NCBI GenBank assembly: GCA_001768155.1
Contig: MENC01000288.1
Coordinates: 1-11,743, forward strand
DNA length: 11,743 bases
Direction of reading: 5' to 3'
From: Bacteroidetes bacterium GWA2_30_7
GTDB lineage: Bacteria; Bacteroidota; Bacteroidia; Bacteroidales; GWF2-33-38
The notes under the pieces were generated by a model. That model was not told where the DNA came from. It worked only from the letters and a program-made list of their open reading frames with translations, and did no database searches. Below, piece by piece: positions 1 through 6,900 of this stretch (position 1 is the stretch's first letter; the number at the start of each line of letters is the position of its first letter). A program made the position numbers and the translations under genes.

Positions 1-2
1 GT

Positions 3-176
3 ATTACAATAATCAATAAGAAGACTTTTTCAGAAAAAATTAAAAATCCTATTGATTTATTAGAACTTCTAAAAGACAAGCAGGGAAGTTGGTTAAATAT
101 TCAGATTAATGAATTAAAATTTGCTGAAATACCTGGTTTTATTGATGAATATAATAAAAAAGCCGACACCAGATAG
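3..176 (+). CDS. C-terminal end of an unrecognised protein (5' end outside window)
   Basis: Frame 3 of the plus strand is open from the left edge to a TAG at 174-176 and gives about 57 residues ending in EYNKKADTR. The other two plus frames meet stops within the first 20 bases. The composition (many Lys, Ile, Leu, Asn, with one Trp) is that of an ordinary soluble Bacteroidota protein, including a LLELLKDKQGSW stretch. I recognise no domain or motif. The last codons overlap the left half of a hairpin at 161-184 that could end transcription. The gene converges on the minus-strand sulfur operon. That it is coding is inferred only from the open frame and plausible residue use. Confidence 0.55.
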   Translation: MTIINKKTFSEKIKNPIDLLELLKDKQGSWLNIQINELKFAEIPGFIDEYNKKADTR

Positions 177-184
177 TATCGGCT
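161..184 (-). terminator. Hairpin terminator, best oriented for the minus-strand sulfur operon
   Basis: AGCCGACAC (161-169) faces GTATCGGCT (176-184) across a six-base loop. On the plus strand one pair is a C.A mismatch. On the minus strand the same position is a G.U wobble, so the stem is fully paired there. In the minus direction the stem is followed at once by TTTTTATTAT, a good U-tract. In the plus direction only mixed A/T follows. It could serve both converging transcripts, but fits best as the end of the operon whose last stop is at 375, about 190 nt upstream. Confidence 0.55.
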
Positions 185-247
185 AATTAATTAAAATTAA
201 ATTTATTGTTACGAATCAGTCTATTAAAGTGCTAAAACACAAAATAA

Positions 248-341
248 TGCCACAGATTCACAGATTAAGAATATTCAATTATTTAGAATTTTCACAGATA
301 AAAACAACCAAAGGTTGTTTTAAATCTGTTAATCTGTGGCA
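248..341. repeat. Imperfect 94-bp inverted repeat with CACAGATT-rich arms and an inner hairpin
   Basis: TGCCACAGATTCACAGATT (248-266) faces AATCTGTTAATCTGTGGCA (323-341). The arms match at 18 of 19 positions. Within it, AAAACAACC (301-309) and GGTTGTTTT (313-321) form a perfect 9-bp hairpin with an AAA loop. The word CACAGAT occurs in tandem in the left arm and again at 293-299. From memory, similar CACAGATT-type intergenic repeats are scattered in many environmental bacterial genomes, so this may be a copy of a REP-like or small non-autonomous element. Read on the minus strand, the inner hairpin ends in a T-run and could also act as a terminator for the operon ending at 375. Confidence 0.7.
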
Positions 342-374
342 ATTAATTTTTAAATTAGAAAATAATTTCAGTTA

Positions 375-878
375 TTAAGTAAAAATAATCTGAGTTCCTA
401 ATCCACCACATTTTTCATAAAAATCACCAATAGTTAATACTCCGGAAACATGTTTTGATAAATCTTCTTTTGTAAGTTTAAACATGTCCATAGCTAATTT
501 ACAGGCATATATCTCGCCGCCACCGGCAGTTATCAACTCCATAAATTCATCAACAGGTGGAATATCAAGTTTTTCCATCTGATTTCTCATCATAGCCGAT
601 ACGCCAGCTTCAACTCCCGGCAACACTCCCATTAATGAAGGAAAAGGCAGACCACCAGGCATTCTCATTGCAGGATTTCCAAGGGTTCCTGTTTTCAAAG
701 AATTCATACGATTTTTTGTAATGGCATCTAATCCAAAAAAAGTAAAAAACAGTTTTGCTTCGATACCTTCCATTACTGCACCATTTGTCATTACCAAAGC
801 TGCATATACATCTTCTAATGAGCCTTTTGCACAAATTAGGCAAACCTTTTTTAAAGGATATTGTTTGTTTTCGTCCAT
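375..878 (-). CDS. DsrE/DsrF/DrsH-like (DsrE2-type) sulfur-transfer protein
   Basis: This 167-residue protein fits the DsrE2 (DrsE_2/DrsH-like) family. It has an N-terminal strand and loop CLICAKGSLEDVYAAL (residues 13-28), then NGAVMEGIEAKLFFTFFGLDAI, a Met/Gly/Pro-rich middle with MPGGLPFPSLMG (73-84), and GGGEIYACKLAMDMF with Cys126 where the family keeps its sulfur-carrying cysteine. Further cysteines are Cys13, Cys16 and Cys157. Family knowledge: DsrE2 proteins carry persulfide sulfur and exchange it with TusA, rhodanese or DsrC-type partners, and some are membrane-associated. It is the last gene of the operon, 17 nt after the TusE/DsrC-like gene, which supports a sulfur-relay role. No TusA or rhodanese is visible here. 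The ATG at 878 starts a family-like N-terminus. The exact donor and acceptor are inference. Confidence 0.88.
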   Translation of the reverse strand: MDENKQYPLKKVCLICAKGSLEDVYAALVMTNGAVMEGIEAKLFFTFFGLDAITKNRMNSLKTGTLGNPAMRMPGGLPFPSLMGVLPGVEAGVSAMMRNQMEKLDIPPVDEFMELITAGGGEIYACKLAMDMFKLTKEDLSKHVSGVLTIGDFYEKCGGLGTQIIFT

Positions 879-895
879 ATTCTTAAAATATTAAA

Positions 896-1207
896 TTAAA
901 TACAACTTGTAGGTTTGGGAACTCCTGCAATTTTTGTTGCTTTTTTCAATGGTGCTCCCGGAAATAATCCGTAAAATTCTTTTACATCAACTATTCCTGA
1001 TTTGCCCATTGAACGAATTGTAAGAGCTGCTCCACCCGCTACACTTTTGCGTATAAAACTTAGTACATCAATGTGTTTATCTGAAAGTTGAATGCCTTCT
1101 TCAATTGCAATTGCTTTTGCAATATCAATTGTCCATTGCGATGAGTTTGTAAAATAACCTTCGTCGTTAACATCTACAGTTACTCCTGAAAATTGTTTTT
1201 GTGCCAT
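896..1207 (-). CDS. TusE/DsrC/DsvC-family sulfur carrier with a single C-terminal cysteine
   Basis: This 103-residue protein has normal length for TusE/DsrC and the typical pattern: DVNDEGYF near residue 12, W25, and a C-terminal arm KIAGVPKPTSCI. The penultimate Cys102 (CysA) is present. The second cysteine of sulfite-reductase-coupled DsrC (CysB, 11 residues earlier) is replaced by Thr91. Family knowledge: DsrC with both cysteines carries a trisulfide to dissimilatory sulfite reductase, whereas TusE-type proteins with only CysA pass a persulfide, for example in tRNA thiolation. The neighbours (SQR and DsrE2) point to sulfide-derived sulfur handling rather than tRNA modification, and no dsrAB or tusBCD is present in this window. 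A 68-bp gap containing a repeat-like element separates it from the upstream DUF1641 gene. Confidence 0.92.
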   Translation of the reverse strand: MAQKQFSGVTVDVNDEGYFTNSSQWTIDIAKAIAIEEGIQLSDKHIDVLSFIRKSVAGGAALTIRSMGKSGIVDVKEFYGLFPGAPLKKATKIAGVPKPTSCI

Positions 1208-1249
1208 AATATTAATTTTTAAATTGTTTAATTATTTATTTATTGAAAT

Positions 1250-1274
1250 GGGCATTTCGACAAGTTCAATGACC
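1250..1274. repeat. Short REP-like intergenic element
   Basis: GGGCATT (1250-1256) faces AATGACC (1268-1274) in an imperfect stem with one G.A mismatch. The loop region reads TCGACAAGTTC. The word resembles the common 'TTCGACAAGCTCA' intergenic repeat I recall from many Bacteroidota genomes, here with one changed base. It sits in the only sizeable gap inside the operon, immediately after the DUF1641 stop codon. It could act as an intercistronic RNA hairpin, or simply be a relic of repeat insertion. Confidence 0.4.
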
Positions 1275-1275
1275 A

Positions 1276-1896
1276 TTAATTTTTTTTTAATTCTTTATTT
1301 ATTTCTTGTAAAAGTCTTAGTGAAAATGAAATAGTCTGCCGTACTTCTGGCTTTTTCATTTCTTTGTAAAGTTTATAAAATGATTTATTGTCAATGTTTT
1401 CGTCAATTTTTAATGAAGTTGCAACCTTTGCAACTTTTTCTAAAGAAGATAAAACTGATGGTTGTGTTATGAGCTTTATAGTTCCGAATATTTTGTCAGC
1501 ATTATTTGTAAGATTCTGGAAAATTTCAAAATATCCTTTCTTTTCGTATTCATCTATTTTTGTAATTACATCGAATGTAATTCCCCTAATCACAGGACTT
1601 AAATCTTTTGAAAGGTCATTCAAACTCTCTAACATGTTTATAACCATATTAATATTTCCTACATTTTTAATCAGCTTTATTAATATTTGACGGAGTTGGT
1701 CGGTATCTAATTCAATGCTTTGATGTTCCATTTCTTCGACAGTTGCATTGAAAACTTCTGTTCCTACTATTGAAACATCTTGGATTAAATCTTCAATTTG
1801 TTGAGTTTTAAGCCTTTGTTGTTCAACATACTGCAATACAGTATCAAGCTTTGTATTAATATTATTTATCTGCTCTTTTAGTTCTAAATCTGCCAT
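1276..1896 (-). CDS. DUF1641 domain protein, putative SQR-associated factor
   Basis: This 206-residue protein has no signal peptide or membrane helix. Residues 1-50 look like coiled coil (KEQINNINTKLDTVLQYVEQ onward, with regular Ile/Leu spacing). The rest is all-helical. The C-terminal segment FYKLYKEMKKPEVRQTISFSLRLLQEI (about residues 173-199) resembles the end of DUF1641 proteins, whose helices typically read 'l.d.evq.alg.ll.ll..l'. From memory, DUF1641 genes commonly stand beside SQR-like flavoproteins in bacteria and archaea, as here: the SQR stop is only 14 nt upstream. The biochemical role is not known to me. A scaffold or membrane-recruitment partner of SQR is inference. The family call rests on C-terminal pattern and context, as no catalytic motif is present. 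Confidence 0.75.
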   Translation of the reverse strand: MADLELKEQINNINTKLDTVLQYVEQQRLKTQQIEDLIQDVSIVGTEVFNATVEEMEHQSIELDTDQLRQILIKLIKNVGNINMVINMLESLNDLSKDLSPVIRGITFDVITKIDEYEKKGYFEIFQNLTNNADKIFGTIKLITQPSVLSSLEKVAKVATSLKIDENIDNKSFYKLYKEMKKPEVRQTISFSLRLLQEINKELKKN

Positions 1897-1910
1897 TTTC
1901 GTATGTTTAA

Positions 1911-3140
1911 TTATAATTTTTTTCCAACCATTGTCATGTTTGCCGAAATAGGCATTTCTTTACCTTTTAATAAAACATGCCAGTAAATCCAGCGGAATAA
2001 CATTTTTCCATAATAATTCATTCGTGTAATTTTTAATAATCCAAATGGTCCGATTCCGGGCATTGGAAAATTTCCTGGAAGAGGTTCGGTTGTATAATTG
2101 AAATCTATTAAAGTTCCTTTTCCGTGACCTGTAACTATATAACAATTAGCATGTCCGTCGAAACTAGCTGTCATTGGTCTTCCTTCTATTGAACAAAGAA
2201 TATTTTCGGTTAAAATTTCTGATGCGAAATGTGCTACTGAACCTGCTTTGGATGTAGGAATATTGCTTGCATCGCCGAGTACAAAAATATTATCATAATT
2301 TTCGGCTTTCAATGTATTTTTATCTGTAGGAACGAAGTTAAGGTCATCGCCCATTCCGCTACGTTCGAGCATATCGTCGCCTTTATTTGTAGGAACAGTT
2401 ACAAGGCAATCGAATGGAATTACAGTTCCTCCATAATCTACAATTGTTTTTTGCTCATTATCAAGGCTTGATATATTATAATCGGGAATAATTTTTATAT
2501 TTTTTTCTTCTAATAAACCTCCTAATAATTTTGTTGCTTTAGGTTTTGTAAATGCTCCGGGAAGTGGAGTTGCAAGCGTAATATCAACTTTGTCTCTCAT
2601 TCCTCGTTCGGTAAAAAAAGCATCGGCAAGAAAAACAAATTCGAGTGGTGCAACAGGGCATTTATAAGGTAATTCGGCAACATTTACTACAAGTTTTCCG
2701 CCTTTCCATGATTTGAAAAATTCGGCTAAAGCCACTGAACCTTCTATTGTATAAAAATCGAAAACGCTTTTATTCCATTGCGAACCTTTTAAGCCTTCAA
2801 CTTCTTCGGGCGAGGTCTTTGTTCCTGTTGCAATTATCAGATAATCATATTTTAAAACCTGACCTTCATCTAAAAGTACTTTATTTTCTTCGGGAACTAT
2901 TTTATCAATTTTTGAATAAATAACATTAACCCCGATTGGGAAAAAATCGCTTTTTGGTTTAACGACATCTTCTTTTTTATAAATGCCGAATGGAATAAAT
3001 AAAAATCCGGGCTGATAATAATGTGTTTTATACTGGTCAACAATTGTTATGTTCCAATCTTCTGTAGAAAGTTCTTTTCGGAGTTTGTTAGCCATCATTG
3101 TTCCGGCTGTTCCTGCACCAAGTATCAATAAATTTCGCAT
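1911..3140 (-). CDS. Sulfide:quinone oxidoreductase-like FAD flavoprotein
   Basis: This 409-residue protein has the two-dinucleotide-domain layout of SQR and related NAD(P)/FAD oxidoreductases: an N-terminal FAD site LGAGTAG (residues 7-13), the SQR-like HYYQPGFLFIPFG (40-52), LIIATGT (101-107), and the second FAD contact NIFVLGDASN (284-293). Cys161 in YKCPVAPLEF and Cys333 in ANCYIVTG match the two catalytic cysteines of SQR that carry the persulfide. The third cysteine of some SQRs, near residue 128, is absent. The C-terminal stretch MLFRWIYWHVLLKG (380-393) is aromatic and amphipathic, suited to membrane attachment at the quinone pool. There is no export signal, so it should act on the cytoplasmic face. 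It is the first gene of the sulfur operon. Its start lies 129 bp from a divergent Crp/Fnr gene. Sulfide as substrate is family inference; a polysulfide or other thiol is possible. Confidence 0.88.
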   Translation of the reverse strand: MRNLLILGAGTAGTMMANKLRKELSTEDWNITIVDQYKTHYYQPGFLFIPFGIYKKEDVVKPKSDFFPIGVNVIYSKIDKIVPEENKVLLDEGQVLKYDYLIIATGTKTSPEEVEGLKGSQWNKSVFDFYTIEGSVALAEFFKSWKGGKLVVNVAELPYKCPVAPLEFVFLADAFFTERGMRDKVDITLATPLPGAFTKPKATKLLGGLLEEKNIKIIPDYNISSLDNEQKTIVDYGGTVIPFDCLVTVPTNKGDDMLERSGMGDDLNFVPTDKNTLKAENYDNIFVLGDASNIPTSKAGSVAHFASEILTENILCSIEGRPMTASFDGHANCYIVTGHGKGTLIDFNYTTEPLPGNFPMPGIGPFGLLKITRMNYYGKMLFRWIYWHVLLKGKEMPISANMTMVGKKL

Positions 3141-3179
3141 CTTTGTATTAAATAATGTAAATAATTAAATATTTCGATA

Positions 3180-3187
3180 CAAAATTA
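3180..3187 (-). promoter_or_regulatory. Candidate -7 element of the sulfur operon promoter
   Basis: The minus strand reads TAATTTTG, an exact fit to the Bacteroidota -7 consensus TAnnTTTG, about 40 bp before the SQR ATG. A TTG at 3205-3203 is the nearest -33 candidate, but its 15-bp spacing is shorter than the usual roughly 19-21. That weak spacing would fit a promoter needing an activator. The palindrome at 3221-3234 is centred about 50 bp upstream of the expected start point. Confidence 0.45.
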
Positions 3188-3214
3188 CAATGATTAAATA
3201 TTCAATTTCATTTT

Positions 3215-3257
3215 TACAACATGATAATTATCATAAAATATTTTAGAACATGTTGTA
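3215..3257. promoter_or_regulatory. Outer inverted repeat around the FNR-like operator
   Basis: TACAACATG (3215-3223) and CATGTTGTA (3249-3257) are perfect 9-bp inverted copies. They overlap the left end of the inner palindrome and the -7 element of the regulator promoter respectively. The right copy also contains the 8-bp palindrome AACATGTT (3247-3254). This may be a second operator, possibly for repression or a looped complex. It could be coincidence in such A+T-rich DNA, though the arms contain G/C positions. Confidence 0.45.
3221..3234. promoter_or_regulatory. FNR-like palindromic operator ATGATAATTATCAT
   Basis: This is a perfect 14-bp palindrome in the divergent promoter region. Its core TGATnnnnATCA matches the FNR/DNR box TTGATnnnnATCAA at 8 of 10 specified positions. 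The centre (3227.5) is about 41 bp before the start point predicted from the TATTTTTG element at 3256-3263. That is the classic class II activator position, and the plus-strand promoter has no -33 TTG. The adjacent Crp/Fnr protein is the natural ligand (inference). Confidence 0.65.
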
Positions 3258-3263
3258 TTTTTG
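3256..3263 (+). promoter_or_regulatory. Candidate -7 element of the Crp/Fnr gene promoter
   Basis: TATTTTTG fits TAnnTTTG exactly. No TTG is present about 20 bp upstream. The palindromic operator lies there instead, which suggests an activator-dependent and possibly autoregulated promoter. The expected transcript would begin around 3268-3270, so the mRNA would be nearly leaderless if the ATG at 3270 is used, or have a leader of about 12 nt if the ATG at 3282 is used. Confidence 0.45.
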
Positions 3264-3269
3264 CTAATT

Positions 3270-3965
3270 ATGGATTTGAAAATGAATAAATGCGATTGCG
3301 CTCTTTGTGAGTTCAGAACGATTGTTTTTGAAGATTTAAGCAGTAATGAAATATATTCTGTTTGCGGTTATAAAACTGAAAAGAATTATAAAAAAGGCGA
3401 TGTTATTATTAGGGAAGGTTCACAAATTAATGACTTTTTATACTTAAAAAGTGGCTTGGTAAAACTTTACAAATTAAGCAAAGATGGTAAAGACCAAATA
3501 ATTAGTATTGCTAAACCTTTAGATTTTGTAAGTTTGGTTTCTATTTTTTCGGATAAAACTTATAATTTTTCAATTTCAGCAATTGAAGATAGTACGGTAT
3601 GTTCGGTTGATTTAAAGTTTATTAAAGAATTGATAAGTAAAAATGGAAATTTTGCGTTAAATATTATGCAGAAGATGAGCCGGAACTTCGATAATATTAT
3701 AAATAACACTTTCAATCTTCAAAAAAAACACCTGAGAGGCAGAATCGCCCATATATTGCTTTTTTTCGCTAATGAAATATATAAAAACAATGAATTTGAA
3801 CTTCCACTTTCACGAAAAGAAATTGCTCAATTAATTGATATGACAACTGAAAACGTTATTAGAATTTTATCTGAATTCAGGCAGGATAAGCTAATAGAAA
3901 TTCATGGAAAAAATACAATTATAATAAACCTGAATAAGCTAAATTCAATAGCTGAACACGGTTAG
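3270..3965 (+). CDS. Crp/Fnr-family transcriptional regulator with N-terminal cysteine cluster
   Basis: From the ATG at 3270 the protein has 231 residues. A TTG at 3261 and an ATG at 3282 are alternative starts; the 3261 TTG falls inside the putative promoter element. It has a cyclic-nucleotide-binding-like beta-roll (about residues 20-115, including KGDVIIREGSQ), a dimer helix, and a C-terminal winged HTH with LSRKEIAQLIDMTTENVIRIL (180-200). The recognition helix keeps the Glu (194) and Arg (198) of FNR's ExxSR, but Ser is Ile. Cysteines occur at 8, 10, 13 and 32. Cys111 in STVCSVDLKF aligns with Cys122 of E. coli FNR, so Fe-S or thiol sensing is plausible. It is divergent from the sulfur operon, with an FNR-like palindrome between them, and is its probable regulator. 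The signal (O2, NO, sulfide or polysulfide) is unknown. Confidence 0.88.
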   Translation: MDLKMNKCDCALCEFRTIVFEDLSSNEIYSVCGYKTEKNYKKGDVIIREGSQINDFLYLKSGLVKLYKLSKDGKDQIISIAKPLDFVSLVSIFSDKTYNFSISAIEDSTVCSVDLKFIKELISKNGNFALNIMQKMSRNFDNIINNTFNLQKKHLRGRIAHILLFFANEIYKNNEFELPLSRKEIAQLIDMTTENVIRILSEFRQDKLIEIHGKNTIIINLNKLNSIAEHG

Positions 3966-3970
3966 AACTT

Positions 3971-6900
3971 TTAACCAACTTTTACGCTTACAACACAAAT
4001 ATCGTCAATCTGTTCAAAGAAATCATTAATTATTGGGTCAGTGTGAGCTTTCCACTCTTCTATTGCATTATCAAGGATAACTCTTTGTTCAGGCATTGGT
4101 TTATCCTGCATACTTAAAATTAATCTCTTGAATGGTTTGTACATAAATTTTTTGCCTTTTTCACCACCGAATTGGTCAGCAAAACCATCGGTAAATACAT
4201 ATACAGAATCACCTTTTTCTAAATGAATAACGTTGTTTGTGAATTTATCCATTTTCACATAAATTGCAACCGGCATTTTGTCTGGTTTAATTTCAAATAA
4301 ATCGCAATCAAACTCACTCATTGCAGGTTCAATGATTTCTGTTTCTTCAGATTTTTTAACAATTAATCGACTATCTGTTTTTTGCTTTTTAACAATATAC
4401 ATTGGATTATTTGCTCCTGCCCATTGTAAAATATTTGTTTTTTCATCTAAAACGCAAAATGAAATATCCATTCCGTCTTTTTGTTCTCCCGGTTTTCCGG
4501 TTTGTTGTAATGATTTAATAATATTTTCACGAAGCATATCCAAAGCCTGACCAGCTTCCTGAACTGTTTCATCATTTACAATTTCATTTAAAAATGCAAC
4601 TCCCATCATACTCATAAATGCACCGGGAACTCCATGGCCTGTACAGTCGGCAGCAGCAAATATTACATAGGAATTAACTTTAGTTGCAAAATAAAAATCT
4701 CCAGAAACAACATCCTTAGGCTTAAATAAAATGAAGAAGTCTTTTAATATTTGTTCTACGTATTCTCCATGAGGAAGAATTGCTTTTTGTATTCTCTCGG
4801 CATAAAGGATACTATCTTTTAACTCAGTAAGAATATGCTGGATATGGTCTTTTTGTTCTGTTACAACGTCTTTTTGTCGTTCAATTTCAACTTTTTGAAC
4901 TTCAAGTATTGAATTTTTCTTTTCGATATCATCTTTTTGTCTAACAACTTCGGCTGTGCGTTCTTTTACAATTTCTTCAAGTCTGATTTTTTCCATTTCA
5001 AGACGGCGGGTATAGACTTTTATTATAATATAAATTACAACTACTGCAATAATAATATATAAAATATAAGCCCAAATGGTTCTATACCAAGGAGGTAGTA
5101 TAGTAAATTCAAAACTTGCTACTTCGCTTTCTATTCCATAAATATTTTTTGCTTTAACCTTAAATGTATATTCACCTTCATTTAAGTTAGTATATATTCT
5201 TTCATTCTTGCTCGACCATTTTGACCATGAATCTTCTTTGTATCCTTCTAAAATACTACTATATACTGTTGCAGATTCATTGTCAAAAAAAGGAGCTGCA
5301 AACTCAAATGTTATATTGTTATTTTTATATGCTAACGATAACTTTAAATCGTCGGGTTGAATTAAAGAAGGAATAAAACTTGAGTCATTTTCTTTATTAT
5401 AATATGTTCCCAAAAATGCTATAGAATCAACTCCTACTATAACTTTTCGAATTAATGTATTATATGGAATATCATATTTTTTATTAATTTTTGAATCGAA
5501 ACTGTAAATTCCTTTAGAATTTCCAAACCAAGTAATATTATTTATATCGTTATATATTACTTCGTAAGTTAAGTTTGGTAGTACTTTATATGGAATGCTG
5601 TCAATATTATAAGAATCGCCTGATTTATAGACTCTTTCAATCCATTTTCTAGAATCGATTACTCCCTTTTCAATCTCAAATTCATTTTCAAGATGTAACC
5701 ATATATCTCCATTAGCATTTTGGGCTAATCTGAAAACACCTTCTTTTCCGTTTGAATAATCATCTCCAAATTTTTTGAATGGCTCAAAAAAGTTTTTATT
5801 ATTATCAAAAGTGTATAGTCCTTTTTTTGTAGCAAATATTATTTCATTATCAATATTAAATGAATAATTTGAAGTTAATGCTGGTAATCCTTCATTTTCG
5901 GTATATTTTTTTAACTCGATTTCATTATTAGTTAAATTGATAGATGATACACCTGAAACACCTGAACAAACCCATATTAAACCATCTTTTTGCTCATTAA
6001 TACCTCTTACTTCATCGTTAATTTCTTTAACTTCAAAATCAACCTTCCATGAATTTTCATTATTTGTTAATGAAATTAATTCTTTATTCCCACCTATATA
6101 AATCCTGTCTTTATAAATTTTTGAAGGGAAGAGATAATATACATAATATTTTCTTTCACGTGGGATTAAATTAATAATATTATTCTCAATTGAACGAATT
6201 TGATTTATTGCATATATTTCAAAAAACCCGTCTGAGGTTCCAGCTAATAAAACTGTATCGTTATTACTTTTAATAAATTCAGCTAATTTCCATGTTGTGT
6301 TTATTCCCTCAATTGGAACAAATTTTGGCAAATTATTTTCAAAACTTAAATAACAAACTCCATTGCCCGTAGCAACATATAAAATATTATTAAATCTTAT
6401 AATATCATTAACACCGCCTTTTATACCCGAAAGTTCTCCAAAATGAGCAATTGGTGAATTAATATCAATTTTTGCAATACCATTATTTGTTGCAGCCCAT
6501 AACTGGTCGTTTTCATTATTATTATATATATTATATACCATATTATCAATCAGTCCATTGTTTACGTTAATCTGATTAATAATATTCCCTTGTTCATTTA
6601 TATTTAATATTCCATTATCATAAAGTGTAGAATATAATTGATTATTTTCTCTGCCCTTAATTCCGTGATATAGAATGCCATTTGAAAAAATGTCATTTGT
6701 AATTAAATTAATTCTATCACTAAAAACTGAACCTGTTTTTAAATCAAAAATAAATAAGCCGTTATTTGCTGTTCCGATATATAATTTATTTTCATCGGCT
6801 GGAATAATAGACATTATATTTTTTAAAGCAAAGAAATCGCCTCCGTTAACAACTTTTAAAGTTCCGTTTTCTAAGAGCATTAATCCTTTTCCATAATCTC

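Noticed and set aside
1388..1690. Plus-strand open frame of 100 codons opposite the DUF1641 gene
   Set aside because: It is the antisense shadow of a real family member, and its Phe/Ile/Ser-rich translation matches nothing I know.
375..3140. A complete Dsr or sHdr sulfur-oxidation pathway
   Set aside because: Only the carrier and SQR components are present; no dsrAB, hdr, rhodanese, TusA or persulfide dioxygenase gene is in the window.
3960..3976. GGTTA/TAACC hairpin over the two convergent stop codons as a terminator
   Set aside because: Only a 5-bp stem with a seven-base loop and no clean T-tract on either side.
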